From Argyresthia goedartella (lineage: Eukaryota > Arthropoda > Insecta > Lepidoptera > Argyresthiidae): a stretch of 64,000 nucleotides of DNA. This document shows positions 29,838 through 40,380 of this stretch, one piece after another. The notes under the pieces were generated by a model. The model had not been told where the DNA came from. It saw only the letters and a list, made by a program, of their open reading frames with translations, and searched no databases. Position numbers and translations under genes: made by a program. Location: the NCBI GenBank assembly GCA_949825045.1, contig OX463809.1, positions 3,623,501 to 3,687,500 on the forward strand, given 5' to 3'. Positions within the stretch are counted from its first letter, which is position 1; each line of letters starts with the position of its first letter.

Positions 29838-30290
29838 CGTGCCGGGGAAGGTCGTTAATATAGAGTAAAAATAGTAGAGGCCCGTGAATACTTCCTTGCG
29901 GCACGCCATACATGATTTGCCTTTTTTTAGATCGGTAAGACCTTACATATTTAGTGTGCATGCATATTTGAGAAAGTTCAGTGTATTGATCTCTATTGCT
30001 CAAATAGGATTTCAACAACTCTAAAATGTTGCCACGAATTGCATTCAAATTCGAAATGCATTCAACTTCCTCAAAAGAATGGAATGATCTACATAATCGA
30101 ATGCTTTAGTCATATCCATAAATATGGCACACACTTGATTCCGCTTATCTAAATTTTCTAATACTGGCTGCACAAGGTCATATATTGCCATATTTATGTA
30201 TGGTATTCGGTTTGTCCCAGTATTTGCCTGATTCCTGCGCCAGGTGTTAAAAAATGTTTATCCAGAGAAGCGTTGTTTCCTATAAGACTA
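29838..30290 (-). pseudogene. CR1-like element, RT palm segment
   Basis: Minus strand: INMAIYDLVQPVLENL-like text, then CAIFMDMTKAFDYVDHSILL (first catalytic D), KSYLSNRDQY and [24 protein letters not shown], which ends exactly in the right copy of the 25-bp duplication (29838-29862). The next RT motif, with FADD, is at 17258-16816. One stop and one frameshift are present. Confidence 0.75.
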
Positions 30291-30389
30291 GTAATTTTAT
30301 TTGATTTATTGTTACTCGCTATTACGATTTGGTTTTTTAAAGGTGTCGCTTTCGGTTTCAATTGTTCACTTGCCGTGGATGGTTCTACA

Positions 30390-31219
30390 GGTTCAGGTTT
30401 CGGGACTGGTGCTGAATGGCGTAGATGAAGAAGTCTCTCGGTTCATATTGCAGATAATCGTGCCATCCCCAACGTCGTCTTGAGTTGACAAGTTCACTGA
30501 GCTTTCCTTCGATGTATTGGGGGTGCGAAGGTTCTCCAGTATCCAACATAAATGAGTAGATCGCTCTGTACTTGAGGACTTCAGATTACATAGTTGATTT
30601 ATTTTTCTGTATGTAGGAGTGGACGACATTCGACCTCTAGAGAGTATTTTCGAGGTGTCATTGTTATGTTTTAAAATATCCGACGATGATATTGTTTTTT
30701 ACATGGCAATTGTTTTTTGAAATGCACTGTTTTTGCGTCTAAGTTCTGAGATTTCCAGTGAAAGTCTTTCTATTTCTTCATTGGTGACATCCAATTCATT
30801 CTTAAGGTCTCCTACTTGGTGTCTAAGGTCCTTAATTAACGATAACTCTTCAGACGATATGTCAGGTAGGCTGTTTAGTGTGCAGTTTATTTTGCTTTGT
30901 GACGATGAATAAAGCACATCATCTGAGAGATTTAGCCGGTTACTGCGTGTTCGAACTGTAATATTATCAGAAAATGAAGTTTCGTTGTTTCGTGGCTCCA
31001 TTGGAGATATCTGGACTGTATCAACATCTCCTCTGGAAAAACATGTACCACATGTCCATTTTCCGACACCATCATGCTGTCAACCGGGGGTCATGTTGCC
31101 GTTGTCTCGAGGTATCTTTGCCTTACATATTGGACATATCCAGTTGAGTGGGACCTCCGCATCCGCCGGCAGACAAATACATCCTTTGTTAAAATTTTTG
31201 CTCACATCGGCTGCACGAG
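30390..31219 (-). pseudogene. CR1-like element ORF1: PHD-like zinc motif and coiled coil
   Basis: The 5' portion (31219-31000) reads CLPADAEVPLNWICPICKAKIP and, after a stop, GKWTCGTCFSRGD, cysteine pairs like the PHD-type finger of CR1/Jockey-superfamily ORF1 proteins. Residues encoded at 31001-30699 form a charged coiled coil (LIKDLRHQVGDLKNELDVTNEEIERL). The tail at 30629-30393 is Ser/Thr-rich. The ORF1 protein would bind element RNA. Stops and the missing endonuclease show it is dead. Confidence 0.6.
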
Positions 31220-31807
31220 GCCTGGCGCTCTAAGCAGGGCCCGGCCCAGTGCCTCAGGTGCCAGCAGTTCCAGCACTCGTCGCATATGTGCCACCGCCCC
31301 CTGGCGTGCGTGCGTTGCGGCGGTCCCCACCGACGCGGGAGTGCCCCCGCCCGAAAGCCAGCCGCCGACGTGCGCCAACTGCGGTGGCCTGCACACGGCC
31401 AACAGTGCGACGTGTCCCGTAATCCGCCAGGAGGCGCGGAACAAGAAGGCCGGCACTGTGGCGCTCACCAATGCTCCTGGGCCCAAGAAGACGCAGCCTC
31501 CCCCTCCGCCACATCCTGATCTGCAGGAAGAAACGGCGCCCGCCTCGCTTATGGCGCAGGCGAACGACGGAGTCCCCAGGCAGAAGACGAAGCGGGGGGG
31601 GGGATGAAGAAGAAGGCAACGGCTCCACCTGCCACCGGCGCCGCGGCGGCTACTCTCGCCGCTAGCGAGACTGCGGCCGCCGCTGGCGCCGCCACTCCGG
31701 CTGCGGCGATAGGGCAGCAGGACTTGGGGCACCTCACAGCCCTGCTCGCCCTCCTCAGCGATCCCACTGCCCTGGGCAGACTCACCGCTCTGCTCCGCAA
31801 TGCATGA
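31220..31807 (+). pseudogene. Jockey-2 ORF1, C-terminal part with CCHC knuckles
   Basis: Begins AWRSKQGPAQCLRCQQFQHSSHMCH and CVRCGGPH, then after a one-base loss (near 31343) CANCGGLHTANSATC, giving the three CCHC knuckles of Jockey ORF1. A second shift occurs in the G-run at about 31590-31605. The last frame ends RLTALLRNA and a stop in ATGCATGA (31800-31807), which overlaps the ORF2 ATG. It is the continuation of the ORF1 at 15669-16296. Confidence 0.85.
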
Positions 31808-32506
31808 GCCGCTCAGGGTCGTCCACTGAAACGCGCAGTCGCTGACAGGGAAGAAGCGGCTACTCCACGTGTTCCTGAGGGACTACCGCGTCGTCGTGAT
31901 GCTCATCAGCGAGACATTTCTAGCCGGAAGCGACAAGCTGTCGCTGCCCGGCTACTTCGTCTACCGCAAGGACGAGAAGTCCACCAGCGGCCGGGTCTTT
32001 CGAGGCTTGGCAGTCATCGTCGGCAGGAAGATCGTCCACCAGCTCGTTGACGCCCAGGAGTATACATCCATGTATGCTTTGGGCGTCGACCTCCAGGTCG
32101 CCGGCCAGGTGCTGCGACTGTACGCCGTGTACAAGCCCCCCAGTACCCCAATCCGCACCTACGAGCTACGGGGGTTGCTACAGTCGCCGCATCCGACACT
32201 CGTCGCTGGCGACCTTAACGCCAAGCACACCGTCCGGAACTCCACCAGGGTGTGCCCAGCTGGACGCGCCATCCTTGCCGACTCCGTGAGCCACAACTAC
32301 AATGTCATCGGTCCCGACGAGCCCACCCACTTCGATTCGCGGGCCGGTTGGGACACTATCGACGTCGTAGTAGTCAGAGGTCTCCGGACTCCGCCGAGCC
32401 AGGAGGTTCTCCCTGACCTCCCATCGGATCATAGGCCAGTACTTCTCGTCCTGGCGGACCTGCCCACCCGGGTCTCTCCGCCAGCATCACGCCGACGCTA
32501 CCAGTG
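31800..32506 (+). pseudogene. Jockey-2 ORF2, endonuclease part
   Basis: Nearly identical to Jockey-1 ORF2 residues 1-235. The tenth codon (Trp in Jockey-1) is TGA here, so translation would stop almost at once. The frame is otherwise open through GDLNAKHTVRNS and SDHRPVLL to RRYQ. There it is cut by the CR1/Daphne-like insertion. Confidence 0.88.
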
Positions 32507-34005
32507 ATGTGATACGACGGATGTGATGGATTCTCAGCTAAGTTACTAAAGATGTCTCTCAATATACTTGTTCCCCCTTTGACAAAGATTTTCAACTTGT
32601 GTATAGAAACTGGTATATTCCCCGATCTTTTTAAAGTCTCGATAATAAGCCCGGTATATAAGAGTGGGGAGAAAAGTTGTGTCAACAACTATAGGCCCAT
32701 ATCTGTCTTGCCATCCCTATCCAAAATAATGGAAAGAGTTCTCATTAAGAGACTAATAAATTTCCTCGAAAAACACGACTTGCTCTGTCCTAACCAATAC
32801 GGATTCAGGGCAGGCAAATCGACTGAGGATGCCGTAAACGCACTCGTGGACTACACTTCAGAAAAACTTGATGAAAAACAAAAGTGTCTAGGGGTTTCTT
32901 TGGACCTCAAAAAAGCATTCGACCCAGTTCACATTCCCACCCTCGTAAATAAGATGGAAAGACTAGGCATTAGAGGGCATCCGCTAGAAATCTTTAAAGA
33001 CTACCTCAATAATAGGAATCAGCGAATCAAGATAGGTCATTTTGTTAGTAAATGTGAGACTGTCAAGTTTGGTATCCCGCAAGGAAGCATACTAGGTCCC
33101 ACCCTGTTCCTTATATATATTAATGACCTGTGCCAGCTGAAGCTTTGCTGATGACACGGCAATCGTTTTTCATGAAAGCAGTTGGGGGAGAGTCTTTCAA
33201 TGTGCGGAAACAGGAATGACAGTGATATCCACATGGCTGAAAGATAACTTGCTCACCCTGAATTTAGAAAAAACTAAATATCTCGCCTTTTCGATCATAA
33301 ATAATAAGAACATCCCCAACCACCTGACTTTGCCAAGACTACAACCAGGGACTTCCTTGTGACTGCCTCACTGTTTCACAAACAGACTCTTTAAAATATC
33401 TTGGAGTCATAGTTGATGACCAATTACGATAGAAGAATCATATAGACATGATAACAACACGGGTCAGAAAACTTCTATGGGTTTTCAAGCGATTGCGTTC
33501 AGTGGCCGACTCCAAACTCCTAACGCAGGTATACTACGCTATGTGCCAATCCATCCTAGGCTATTGTATTACGTCCTGGGGGGGATCTTGCAAGACTTAC
33601 ATGTTAAAACTGGAGCGTGCATAACGGTCCGTTCTAAGGGTGATGACCTGTAAACCCTATAGATACCCCACCTTAGAACTATACCAGTCTTGCAGGGTAC
33701 TCACAGTCCGTCAACTCTACATCAAACGATCAGTTCTCCGACGCCACTCCACCACGCAGTTTGACCCTATGCTGTTTGCAGATAAACGCAGGAAAGACGT
33801 GGTTCACATCACAATTAAATCAAGAACATGCTTCTTTCAGACCCAGCACACTTTTATGGAAGATTTCTTATATACTAAACCGCATTAATAAACAGCTACA
33901 AATTTACACGATGACATACCATTCCTGTAAGAATACTTTGCAAAATTGGCTTCTCAAACTCACTTATGATGAGACAGAAAATTTATTAAAGGTCGGGCTA
34001 AAATA
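32507..34005 (+). pseudogene. CR1/Daphne-like reverse transcriptase, decayed
   Basis: RT motifs: NNYRPISVLPSLSKIMERVL, LGVSLDLKKAFDPVHIPTL (a Pro replaces the usual Thr/Arg after the catalytic D), FGIPQGSILGPTLFLIYIND, then after a frameshift FADDTAIVFH. Downstream motifs SLKYLGVIVDDQL, YAMCQSILGYCITSWGG and LYQSCRVLTVRQLYIK match the element at 45927-48900. At least four stops or frameshifts are present. Confidence 0.82.
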
Positions 34006-34181
34006 ATATTATCTACCTAATTACACAATCGCTTACTCCCCCCCTTTAGGAAAAACCACTTTGCCAGAGGCAATTATAAGGAGAGCGACATCTTCGGGAG
34101 TAAAGTAAAGGCTTGAGATGTGCGTAAATACTAGACTAATTTATTATAGGATATACTATACGCTTATATACAACTTACTAC

Positions 34182-34254
34182 AAAACTACGTGATGAATAT
34201 AAATATACCTTATCTGTGACGGTCGTCAACTTATCTTAACATTACGTGGAAATA
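34182..34254 (+). repeat. 73-bp dispersed repeat, copy 1
   Basis: AAAACTACGTGATGAATATA... to ...ACATTACGTGGAAATA is identical by eye to 61371-61443. The upstream phrase AGAGGCAATTATA is also shared (34070 and 61355), with about 100 bp extra here. It probably marks the 3' UTR of a LINE family. Confidence 0.7.
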
Positions 34255-34785
34255 TGACCAACATAGTTGACCGGCACATCGCCTAATACGCAAATTCATA
34301 CACATTTACGTATATTTATATATATATAACTCATATCGATTAATCTATGTAAACTATTGTACACTAAATTATCTATGCTTACACCTCACACCCACACTCA
34401 TGCACATATACACACACACATGCACACTAACACATACACTACACTATCACATTACATACAATTAATCATTCTAATTTAAATTTTACATATTTCTTTAGCA
34501 TTTTAGAGAAATTAATAAATCCAAAATCAACCAATTAATTTAGCATAATAACTTTACTCGGATATCACAAGCATTATTGTATCACATAGCTAGCTACCGT
34601 TCACAATGAGTTCATGTTGTATTTGTAATTAATTTATAGTGAGTTGGTGAGTTGGTACCTGAAATACAGGACTACCTAGTTCGGGGCCAGCAAACCAAAC
34701 AAATTTACCAGTAATTGTAATATTATATATTAAGCTCAATTTTGTAAAAACATAAATAAAAAGTTCAGTTCAGTTCAGTTCAGTT

Positions 34786-36780
34786 CAGTGGGGCGTCTTC
34801 ACCGCCGCCCTCGACCACATGTCCAGTCAACCAGCCGGAAGACGTTGACCGCCTGGCATCGCTGCTGACCAGCCAAATCCGAGACGCGCTCGACCTATCA
34901 TCGCACACCGTAGCTCGCGGGGGGAAGCCCGCTCCTCTACCTGCTGAGCTACGCGCACTCATACGCGATAAGCGCGCTCTCCGGAAGCAGTAGCAGCAAA
35001 CCCGCTGCCCAACGATGAAGACCAGGCTCAACGCCATGACGGCAGAGCTGAAGCGCCGACTTGATCTCCACGCCGAAGAATCTTGGGAACGCCACGTCGA
35101 GTCCATGGGCGACCAGGTCCCTTCCGTGCATCACCTATGCCGGGATTTGTCGACAACTCCAACTCCCGTCCGACCAATCCTGGGCAGCGACGGCCTACCA
35201 AGATTTCGAGCCCATGACCGTGCGGAGATCTTCGCCGAATGCCTCGAGAAGCAGTTCAAGCCGAACCCTACGGATGATGTGGAGCACGTCGCAACAGTCG
35301 AGAGACACCTGCGAGAGTACTTCGCCTCGCCGATAGCTCCCGAAGAGGACCCCACCGTCGTCACGCCCGGCCAGATCATGCGTGCATTCAGACGGACCAA
35401 GCCCAGGAAAGCCCCGGGCGCAGACCGCATACCTAACATGGCGCTGCTACATTTGCCGCCACGTACTGTGGCAGCCGTTACGCGCCTGTTTAATGGTCTC
35501 TTACGCTTGGAGGGCTTGGTCATCATGTTGCCCAAGCCGGGCAAGGACTCTAAGCTGCCTAAGAGCTATCGGCCGATAACTCTACTGAGTACCATCTCAA
35601 AGGTGTTTGAGAAACTCCTGCTGGCGAAGCTACTGCCCCACATCCAGCCGCGCCCGGAACAGTTCGGCTTCAGGCCCGAGCATTCTACGACGCTTCAGCT
35701 CACCAGAGTACTGAATGATATGACGGTTTGTTTAAAGAAGAAGGAATACACTGTCGCAGTACTCCTGGACATGGAGAAGGTGTTTGACAGAGTATGGCAC
35801 GAGGGGTTGCTGTACAAATTGTCGACGTCTCCAGCCCCAAGAAGACTGGTCCAGATCATCGCCTCCTTCCTGAAGAATCGCCGCTTCCGAGTGATGGTGG
35901 AAGACGCCGTCTCCGAGGAACACCCCGTTGCAGTCGGCGTCCCTCAGGGGTCCTGCCTGTCTCCAGCCTGCTACTCCCAATATACGGACGACATCCCCGT
36001 CGGGCCGGGTGCCCAGCTGGCACTCTTCGCCGACGACGCTGCCTGCTACGCGTTGTCGATCCAGGCTCGGCACGCTGCCGTCAAACTGCAGCGCACCCTG
36101 GACATCTTGCCCGACTGGCTCGCCAAGTGGCGGTTGTCCGTCAACGTTGGGAAGACGCAGGCGCTCATCACAGGCCAGTCCCCCCTTCCACCACCACTCC
36201 AGCTCCAAGGACAGGACATTGTGTGGTCTCCGCAGGTGAAGTACCTGGGAGTGACCATCGATCGCCTGCTCACCATGAAGCAACATGTCGACAACGTCGT
36301 CAACCAGGTCAAGGTGGCATGCGCCAAGCTGCGTCCACTTCTTGACTCCAGCCTCCCTCTGAGAGCGAAGCTCGGGATCTACAAGTGCTACGTGAGATCC
36401 CGCCTCGCCTACGCGGCCCCGGCATGGTACGCCCTGTGCTCGGAGACGAACAAACGGAGACTCCGAGATGGGAATCAGTGGACCAGTTCGTCCAGAGGCT
36501 GGCGAAGGGCATGTTCGCGCGTGCGGATGCTTCTCAAAACCCGCATATCCGCGACATGGCGCCGTACCACGCGCGCCCGCCCGACCGCCGCCGCCTGCCA
36601 CGCGACCTGGTTGCCTAGCCGGCGATCAACCAATGGAATACGTCAAGTGAGAAGATCTCCACCGCCCGCGAGGGCCCCCCGATGACCTGTCCATAGGAGT
36701 GGACAGAGGCGCTTCTTCAGGAAGAGATCCGATGATCAGACCCTGACTCCCCACGCCCCAGAATGGGTGCGTGAGAAGAT
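34786..36780 (+). pseudogene. Jockey-2 ORF2, reverse transcriptase part and 3' UTR
   Basis: Continuation of ORF2 from WGVFTAALDH. It has a nonsense TAG near 34991 (Trp in Jockey-1). Its long open part is 35015-36460 with YRPITLLSTISKVFEKLLL, VLLDMEKVFDRVWHEG, GVPQGSCLSPACYSQY and LFADDAACYA. Compared with Jockey-1 it lacks about eight residues before EGLVIMLPKPG and about 30 near the C-terminus (after NKRRLR), which shifts the frame. Here the Arg of YRPITLL is kept. The end and 3' UTR (36604-36780) match Jockey-1. Confidence 0.88.
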
Positions 36781-36920
36781 TACCTGATTGATTGAGAGCA
36801 AGGCAATTCAGTTCGAATACAATTCAATTCAGTTCGGTGCGCCATAGTGTCTTATAGTTTAGTTGCGGCAACACGAGATTTACGTTTACTGCGCAACAAC
36901 TGGAAATATTACTCCGTCAA
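36781..36920 (+). other. Leader of the hAT/ZMYM1-like element
   Basis: About 140 bp with repeated AATTCAGTTCG phrases upstream of the first exon. A terminal inverted repeat could not be identified. Confidence 0.3.
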
Positions 36921-38890
36921 ATGGATATTAGGAAATTCTTTGAAAGAGGTGAGTCAAAACAAAACACATACACATACATACGTACCTGATATGATTATTT
37001 GATTTGTTTAAGGAGGTCTCTCTTGTAAGTGTATTTCTTTAGCATATTAATTACTTACAATATTAAAATTTATTAATTACAAGACGTGGTTTTGTTATAA
37101 TTGTATATTATATTATGTTTTGATTATTTGGCGTTTAAACCACAAAGTTAACGAATTTTGAATATCGCAATTTTACTTTTACTGATAGGAAGTAAATGAT
37201 ATTTGAATGTGATCTTTTATAGGTACCTTGATCTTTATTTTCGTCCTATGCCTAAACACCGTAAGAGTAATTTTGTGTATCCATTTTTTAGGGACAACAC
37301 GCGAAAAAAGAAAAAAAGGTCGGGAAAGTAGCAGTGGAACCGATGAAAATGACAACCATGATAAAACTACTCATGTAATGCCAAGATCATTGCATGCTAA
37401 CATTGGACAAGCGTCACATTCTCCAGCAGAACCTGTAAATATATCTGTTGCCGACTATTCTTCTCCATCGACATCCCCACAAACTTATGACGTCAATGTC
37501 GATCCTGAAATTATATTGGAAGATAGCTATCATGAAAATGATCTGGGTCGTCATGTTGGGTTGGCTACCCAGCTATCGACGGAAAAGAAGAGGGAGTTGT
37601 TACAAAATCCTTGGATCCCGCCCAGAAATTACGATTTTGAAAGTGATGCAAGCCATATGAAAAGAAAATTTGATCATGCTTGGTTGGATCAATATGCACC
37701 ATGGCTAGTATATTCCAAGCGACTCAAAGGAGCTCTTTGTAAGCATTGTTTTGTTCCCTCTGCCCATCAGCACTGTGAGAGGAATTTTGGGATCATTTAT
37801 GGTCAGGCCATATATAAAGTTCAAAAATATGCATGAAGACTGCCGAAAGCATGCAACGAACGACCAACCTTCATCTAACAGCGGCAAATGCTGCGAAAAA
37901 TGTTCTTGAAAATGTTCCTGTAGACATCCAACTACAAAGTGGACACCAAAAAGCAATCGAAGAAAACAGACAAATATTGTCATCAATTATTTCTTGTATA
38001 GTATTTTGCGGTACACATGATTTGCCTCTTAGGGGAAAACAAGCAGATGAGGGTGTTTTATTAGATTTATTGAAGTTGAGAATAAATTCAGGGGACGACA
38101 AATTAAAGAGTCACCTGGAAAAGTGCCGTGGCAATGCAGTTTACACATCGCCAAAAATACAAAACGAATTGATAAATTTATGTGGCGAAGTTATTAAGGA
38201 GACTTTAATAAGTGAGGTTCAGAAGACCATGGCTTACGCAGTCTTAGCTGATGCAACAGCAGACGTAGCTGGGAAAGAACAGCTGCGGTTCATAGGCATG
38301 CGGTTCTACGACGAATGCAAAAGGAAAATCAGAGAAGAATTTGTAGGGTTCGTTGAACTAAAAGCACAAAATGCTTTAGCAATTGCCGAAGCAATTGACA
38401 ATTTCTTGATTAGTTCTAACCACCCAACCGAAGATTGCGTATGGTTTGGATTCGATGGCTGTTCTACAATGGCAGGGAAAGAGGGTGGCGTACAAGCCAT
38501 TTTGAGAAAAAAATATCCTCGTGCTTTATATTGTCATTGCTCAAGTCACAAACTCAACCTTGTCGTGAATGATGCGAGCGCAGTGCCAGAAATTAGAAAT
38601 ACTATCGCCAAGCATGTTATATAACGTTTTTCAGAGAATCGACTAAACGTCGAAACTACGATCCAAACCTATCACGATTGTGTGAGACGAGATGGTCCGA
38701 AAAATATAAATCAGTCAGAAAGTTTTCTCAACATTTCCCAGAGCTTGTGAAATTTCTAGAAACGTTATCCGTAAAGGGAAATTATGCCATCAGAAAATCT
38801 GCATATCAGTGGCATTCAGCCGTTACAAAACCATATAATATTTTGTTTTGTGTCATAATCAAACTAATTAATAAAAGTCAATTTTCATGA
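36921..38890 (+). pseudogene. hAT-type, ZMYM1-like transposase (TTF finger, DUF4371), decayed
   Basis: Exon 1 is 36921-36948 (ATGGATATTAGGAAATTCTT..., MDIRKFFER) with donor GTGAGT. Exon 2 starts after TTTTTTAG at 37292 in matching phase. It encodes a charged, Ser-rich linker, then a TTF-type zinc finger (KRKFDHAWLDQYAPWLVYSK, ALCKHCFV). A frameshift near 37830 leads into the DUF4371/hAT core (LADATADVAGKEQLRFIG; FGFDGCSTMAGKEGG; ALYCHCSSHKLNL). A stop at 38622-38624 and a frame change precede LCETRWSEKYKSV. The hAT dimerisation tail is missing. Related host proteins exist (ZMYM1, P52rIPK-like), but the breaks show a dead transposon copy here. Confidence 0.75.
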
Positions 38891-39198
38891 TTTTTTTGTT
38901 TCACGAAACAGGTATGAGCTGCCCCCCCCTAGCTGAAATCCTGGGTACGCTCTCGATCCGAACATACCCACACACACAGTTTCACAGTTACTTATTTCGT
39001 CAATGTCCAAAAAACAGTGCGGGTCGCCATTGCCCGATCTCCGCGTCCTTTCATCCGACATACCATACGAAATTTCTTTCTACCCTCTTAATTTTATTTT
39101 ATGACTGAGTTCAAGATTCGCTTGACTTTGACCCTGAGACGTCCGGTAGGCTATAGCTATTAACTCATAACAGTTGTTTCGACTGCTAAAGTGTCACA
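38891..39198. other. Non-coding spacer
   Basis: Contains CACGAAACAGGTATGAGCTG followed by a C-run at about 38923-38931, which resembles a transposon end. No gene was found. Confidence 0.25.
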
Positions 39199-39456
39199 AT
39201 GGAGAGTTTTCACGCAAACAATATTACGCCTGTTGGAGCTAATATTCAAAATCAAGCACGAGTTGTCATCAACAATGTATTGAAGTTTTTTACGGAAATA
39301 AGAGAAGATCCCGGAAAGTTGAATAGTATAAACTTCAACCGCTCTCGTGACCTTCCTGCATTAATATGTGGTGTGAGTGTACGGACTATTGATAATATAA
39401 AGAAAGAATGCACGGACAAATTTATCTATCCTTTAATTACTGAGTACATAATGTAA
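39199..39456 (+). pseudogene. Tc1/IS630-like transposase N-terminus, fragment
   Basis: 85 codons reading QARVVINNVLKFFTEIRED, then RSRDLPALICGVSVRTIDNIKKE. This resembles the N-terminal helix-turn-helix of insect Tc1/mariner-superfamily transposases that begin with a VIYNVYKFFK-like segment. The catalytic domain does not follow. The family assignment is tentative. Confidence 0.45.
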
Positions 39457-39694
39457 TGGTCATTATAATGGGCTATAGCAAAATTCGTAAGAGAATAAAA
39501 AAAAGGGTTACCCTAAATCTATCGATACCTCACTTACGTGTTCGGCACGGGGCGGGGCAGCGTCTTTGACTCGGCTTATCTTTAGTTCGCAGTTCTTTAT
39601 CGACTACAGTTACGCTCATCCCTATGTGAAAACAATAGACTCCTATCCTGCGCATGATTGCGACAAAGAGATAAGATATCACTCTCTCGCTCCT

Positions 39695-39736
39695 ATGATT
39701 TATGACCGAGTTCGCACAAACGAAAAAATTCTACTA
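39695..39736 (+). repeat. 42-bp dispersed repeat, partner of 5311-5352
   Basis: ATGATTTATGACCGAGTTCG... through ...TTCTACTA; an inverted match to 5311-5352. It lies in an AT-rich spacer between two transposon fragments. Confidence 0.55.
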
Positions 39737-39789
39737 CAGATTACTACGCTCCAGATCATCCAAGTCAAAGATTGCGTTTTGCCGAGAAT

Positions 39790-40380
39790 CTGAAGACAGC
39801 ATTACCATTTTGCCCTGATGACCGTTGTGGTTTGAACTGGTGGAAACACATCATTGCATCTGGGGCATAACATCAGAAATTACGAAATACCAGCTCGTCA
39901 TTGCACTGTTAGATGCAAAGCATGCCGCATTCCCTCCATTGCAGAATAAGTACCAGAACATGAAGGTGGAACTAATAAAGAAATTGTCTGCAATGGATGA
40001 AGAGAGGATCAAACAGGTCTTGATGATGGAAGAGATTGGAGACCAAAATCCGTCTTTGTTCCTGATGTATCTAAGGCAATTAGGAGGTTCAAAAATTCCA
40101 GAAGAATCTCAAGAGCGTTTGGGTTCCTCGGCTTCCAAGACATATTCAGAATGTGATTCAAAGTGTATCTGATTTGTCTAGATAACCTGGCAAAAATAGC
40201 TGACAAACTGCATGGAATTGTACTGCTCGGAATGATACGACCTTCATAGAATCTTCTATGAAAGAGATCACTGAGCATTTGAAAGGTATTGCAGAGCAGA
40301 TCAAGCGTCTCACAATTGAAGTAAAAAGATCTACATTAACCATATCTACGAGAAGATCTCCATCCAAATCACTCGCACTA
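39790..40380 (+). pseudogene. Gypsy-type gag fragment
   Basis: In shifting frames the strand reads LPFCPDD, WFELVETHHCIWGITSEITKY, NKYQNMKVELIKKLSAMDEERIKQVL and MEEIGDQNPSLFLMYLRQL, the capsid-like block of insect Ty3/Gypsy gag (LGD.KPSQFLRHLR type). The fading tail reads NVIQSVSDLSR and ESSMKEITEHLKGIAEQI. No pol follows. At least two frameshifts. Confidence 0.55.

Larger units (their letters stand above)
16297..31219 (-). mobile_element. CR1-like non-LTR element with PHD-type ORF1, split in three
   Basis: Minus-strand element inserted in Jockey-2. Pieces in its own order: ORF1 (31219-about 30390), reverse transcriptase palm (about 30290-29838), then 17258-16816 with the FADD box and 16555-16297 with the C-terminal domain. 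It is interrupted by a non-LTR element (17259-29837, with a perfect 25-bp duplication of GTGCCGGGGAAGGTCGTTAA... on both sides) and by a SINE (about 16556-16815). The endonuclease part is missing between ORF1 and RT. The shared bases at its own borders in Jockey-2 are only CGAG. Confidence 0.7.
32507..34785 (+). mobile_element. CR1/Daphne-like non-LTR insertion, 5'-truncated
   Basis: Inserted between the endonuclease and RT halves of Jockey-2 ORF2. The inner sequence starts in the RT fingers (YDGCDGFSAKLLKM) and ends with a (TTCAG)n tail at about 34763-34785. CAGTG at 32502-32506 and 34786-34790 is a plausible 5-bp target duplication. The 3' UTR is long (about 770 bp) and AT-rich. It contains a 73-bp segment repeated at 61371-61443. 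The same LINE family as 44170-49371 is suggested by shared motifs. Confidence 0.8.
15669..36780 (+). mobile_element. Jockey-2: split Jockey element in three parts
   Basis: Parts: 15669-16296 (ORF1 N-terminal half), 31220-32506 (ORF1 C-terminal half and ORF2 endonuclease) and 34786-36780 (ORF2 reverse transcriptase and 3' UTR). The first break falls exactly after a GAG codon in GVKIE and the second part resumes with AWRSKQGPAQC, the next residues of the family. The second break is in RRYQ|WG. The simplest reading is one Jockey copy later interrupted by a 14.9-kb insertion stack and by a 2.3-kb CR1/Daphne-like insertion. The 3' end repeats the Jockey-1 3' UTR (CACGCCCCAGAA.GGGTGCGT). Confidence 0.75.
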
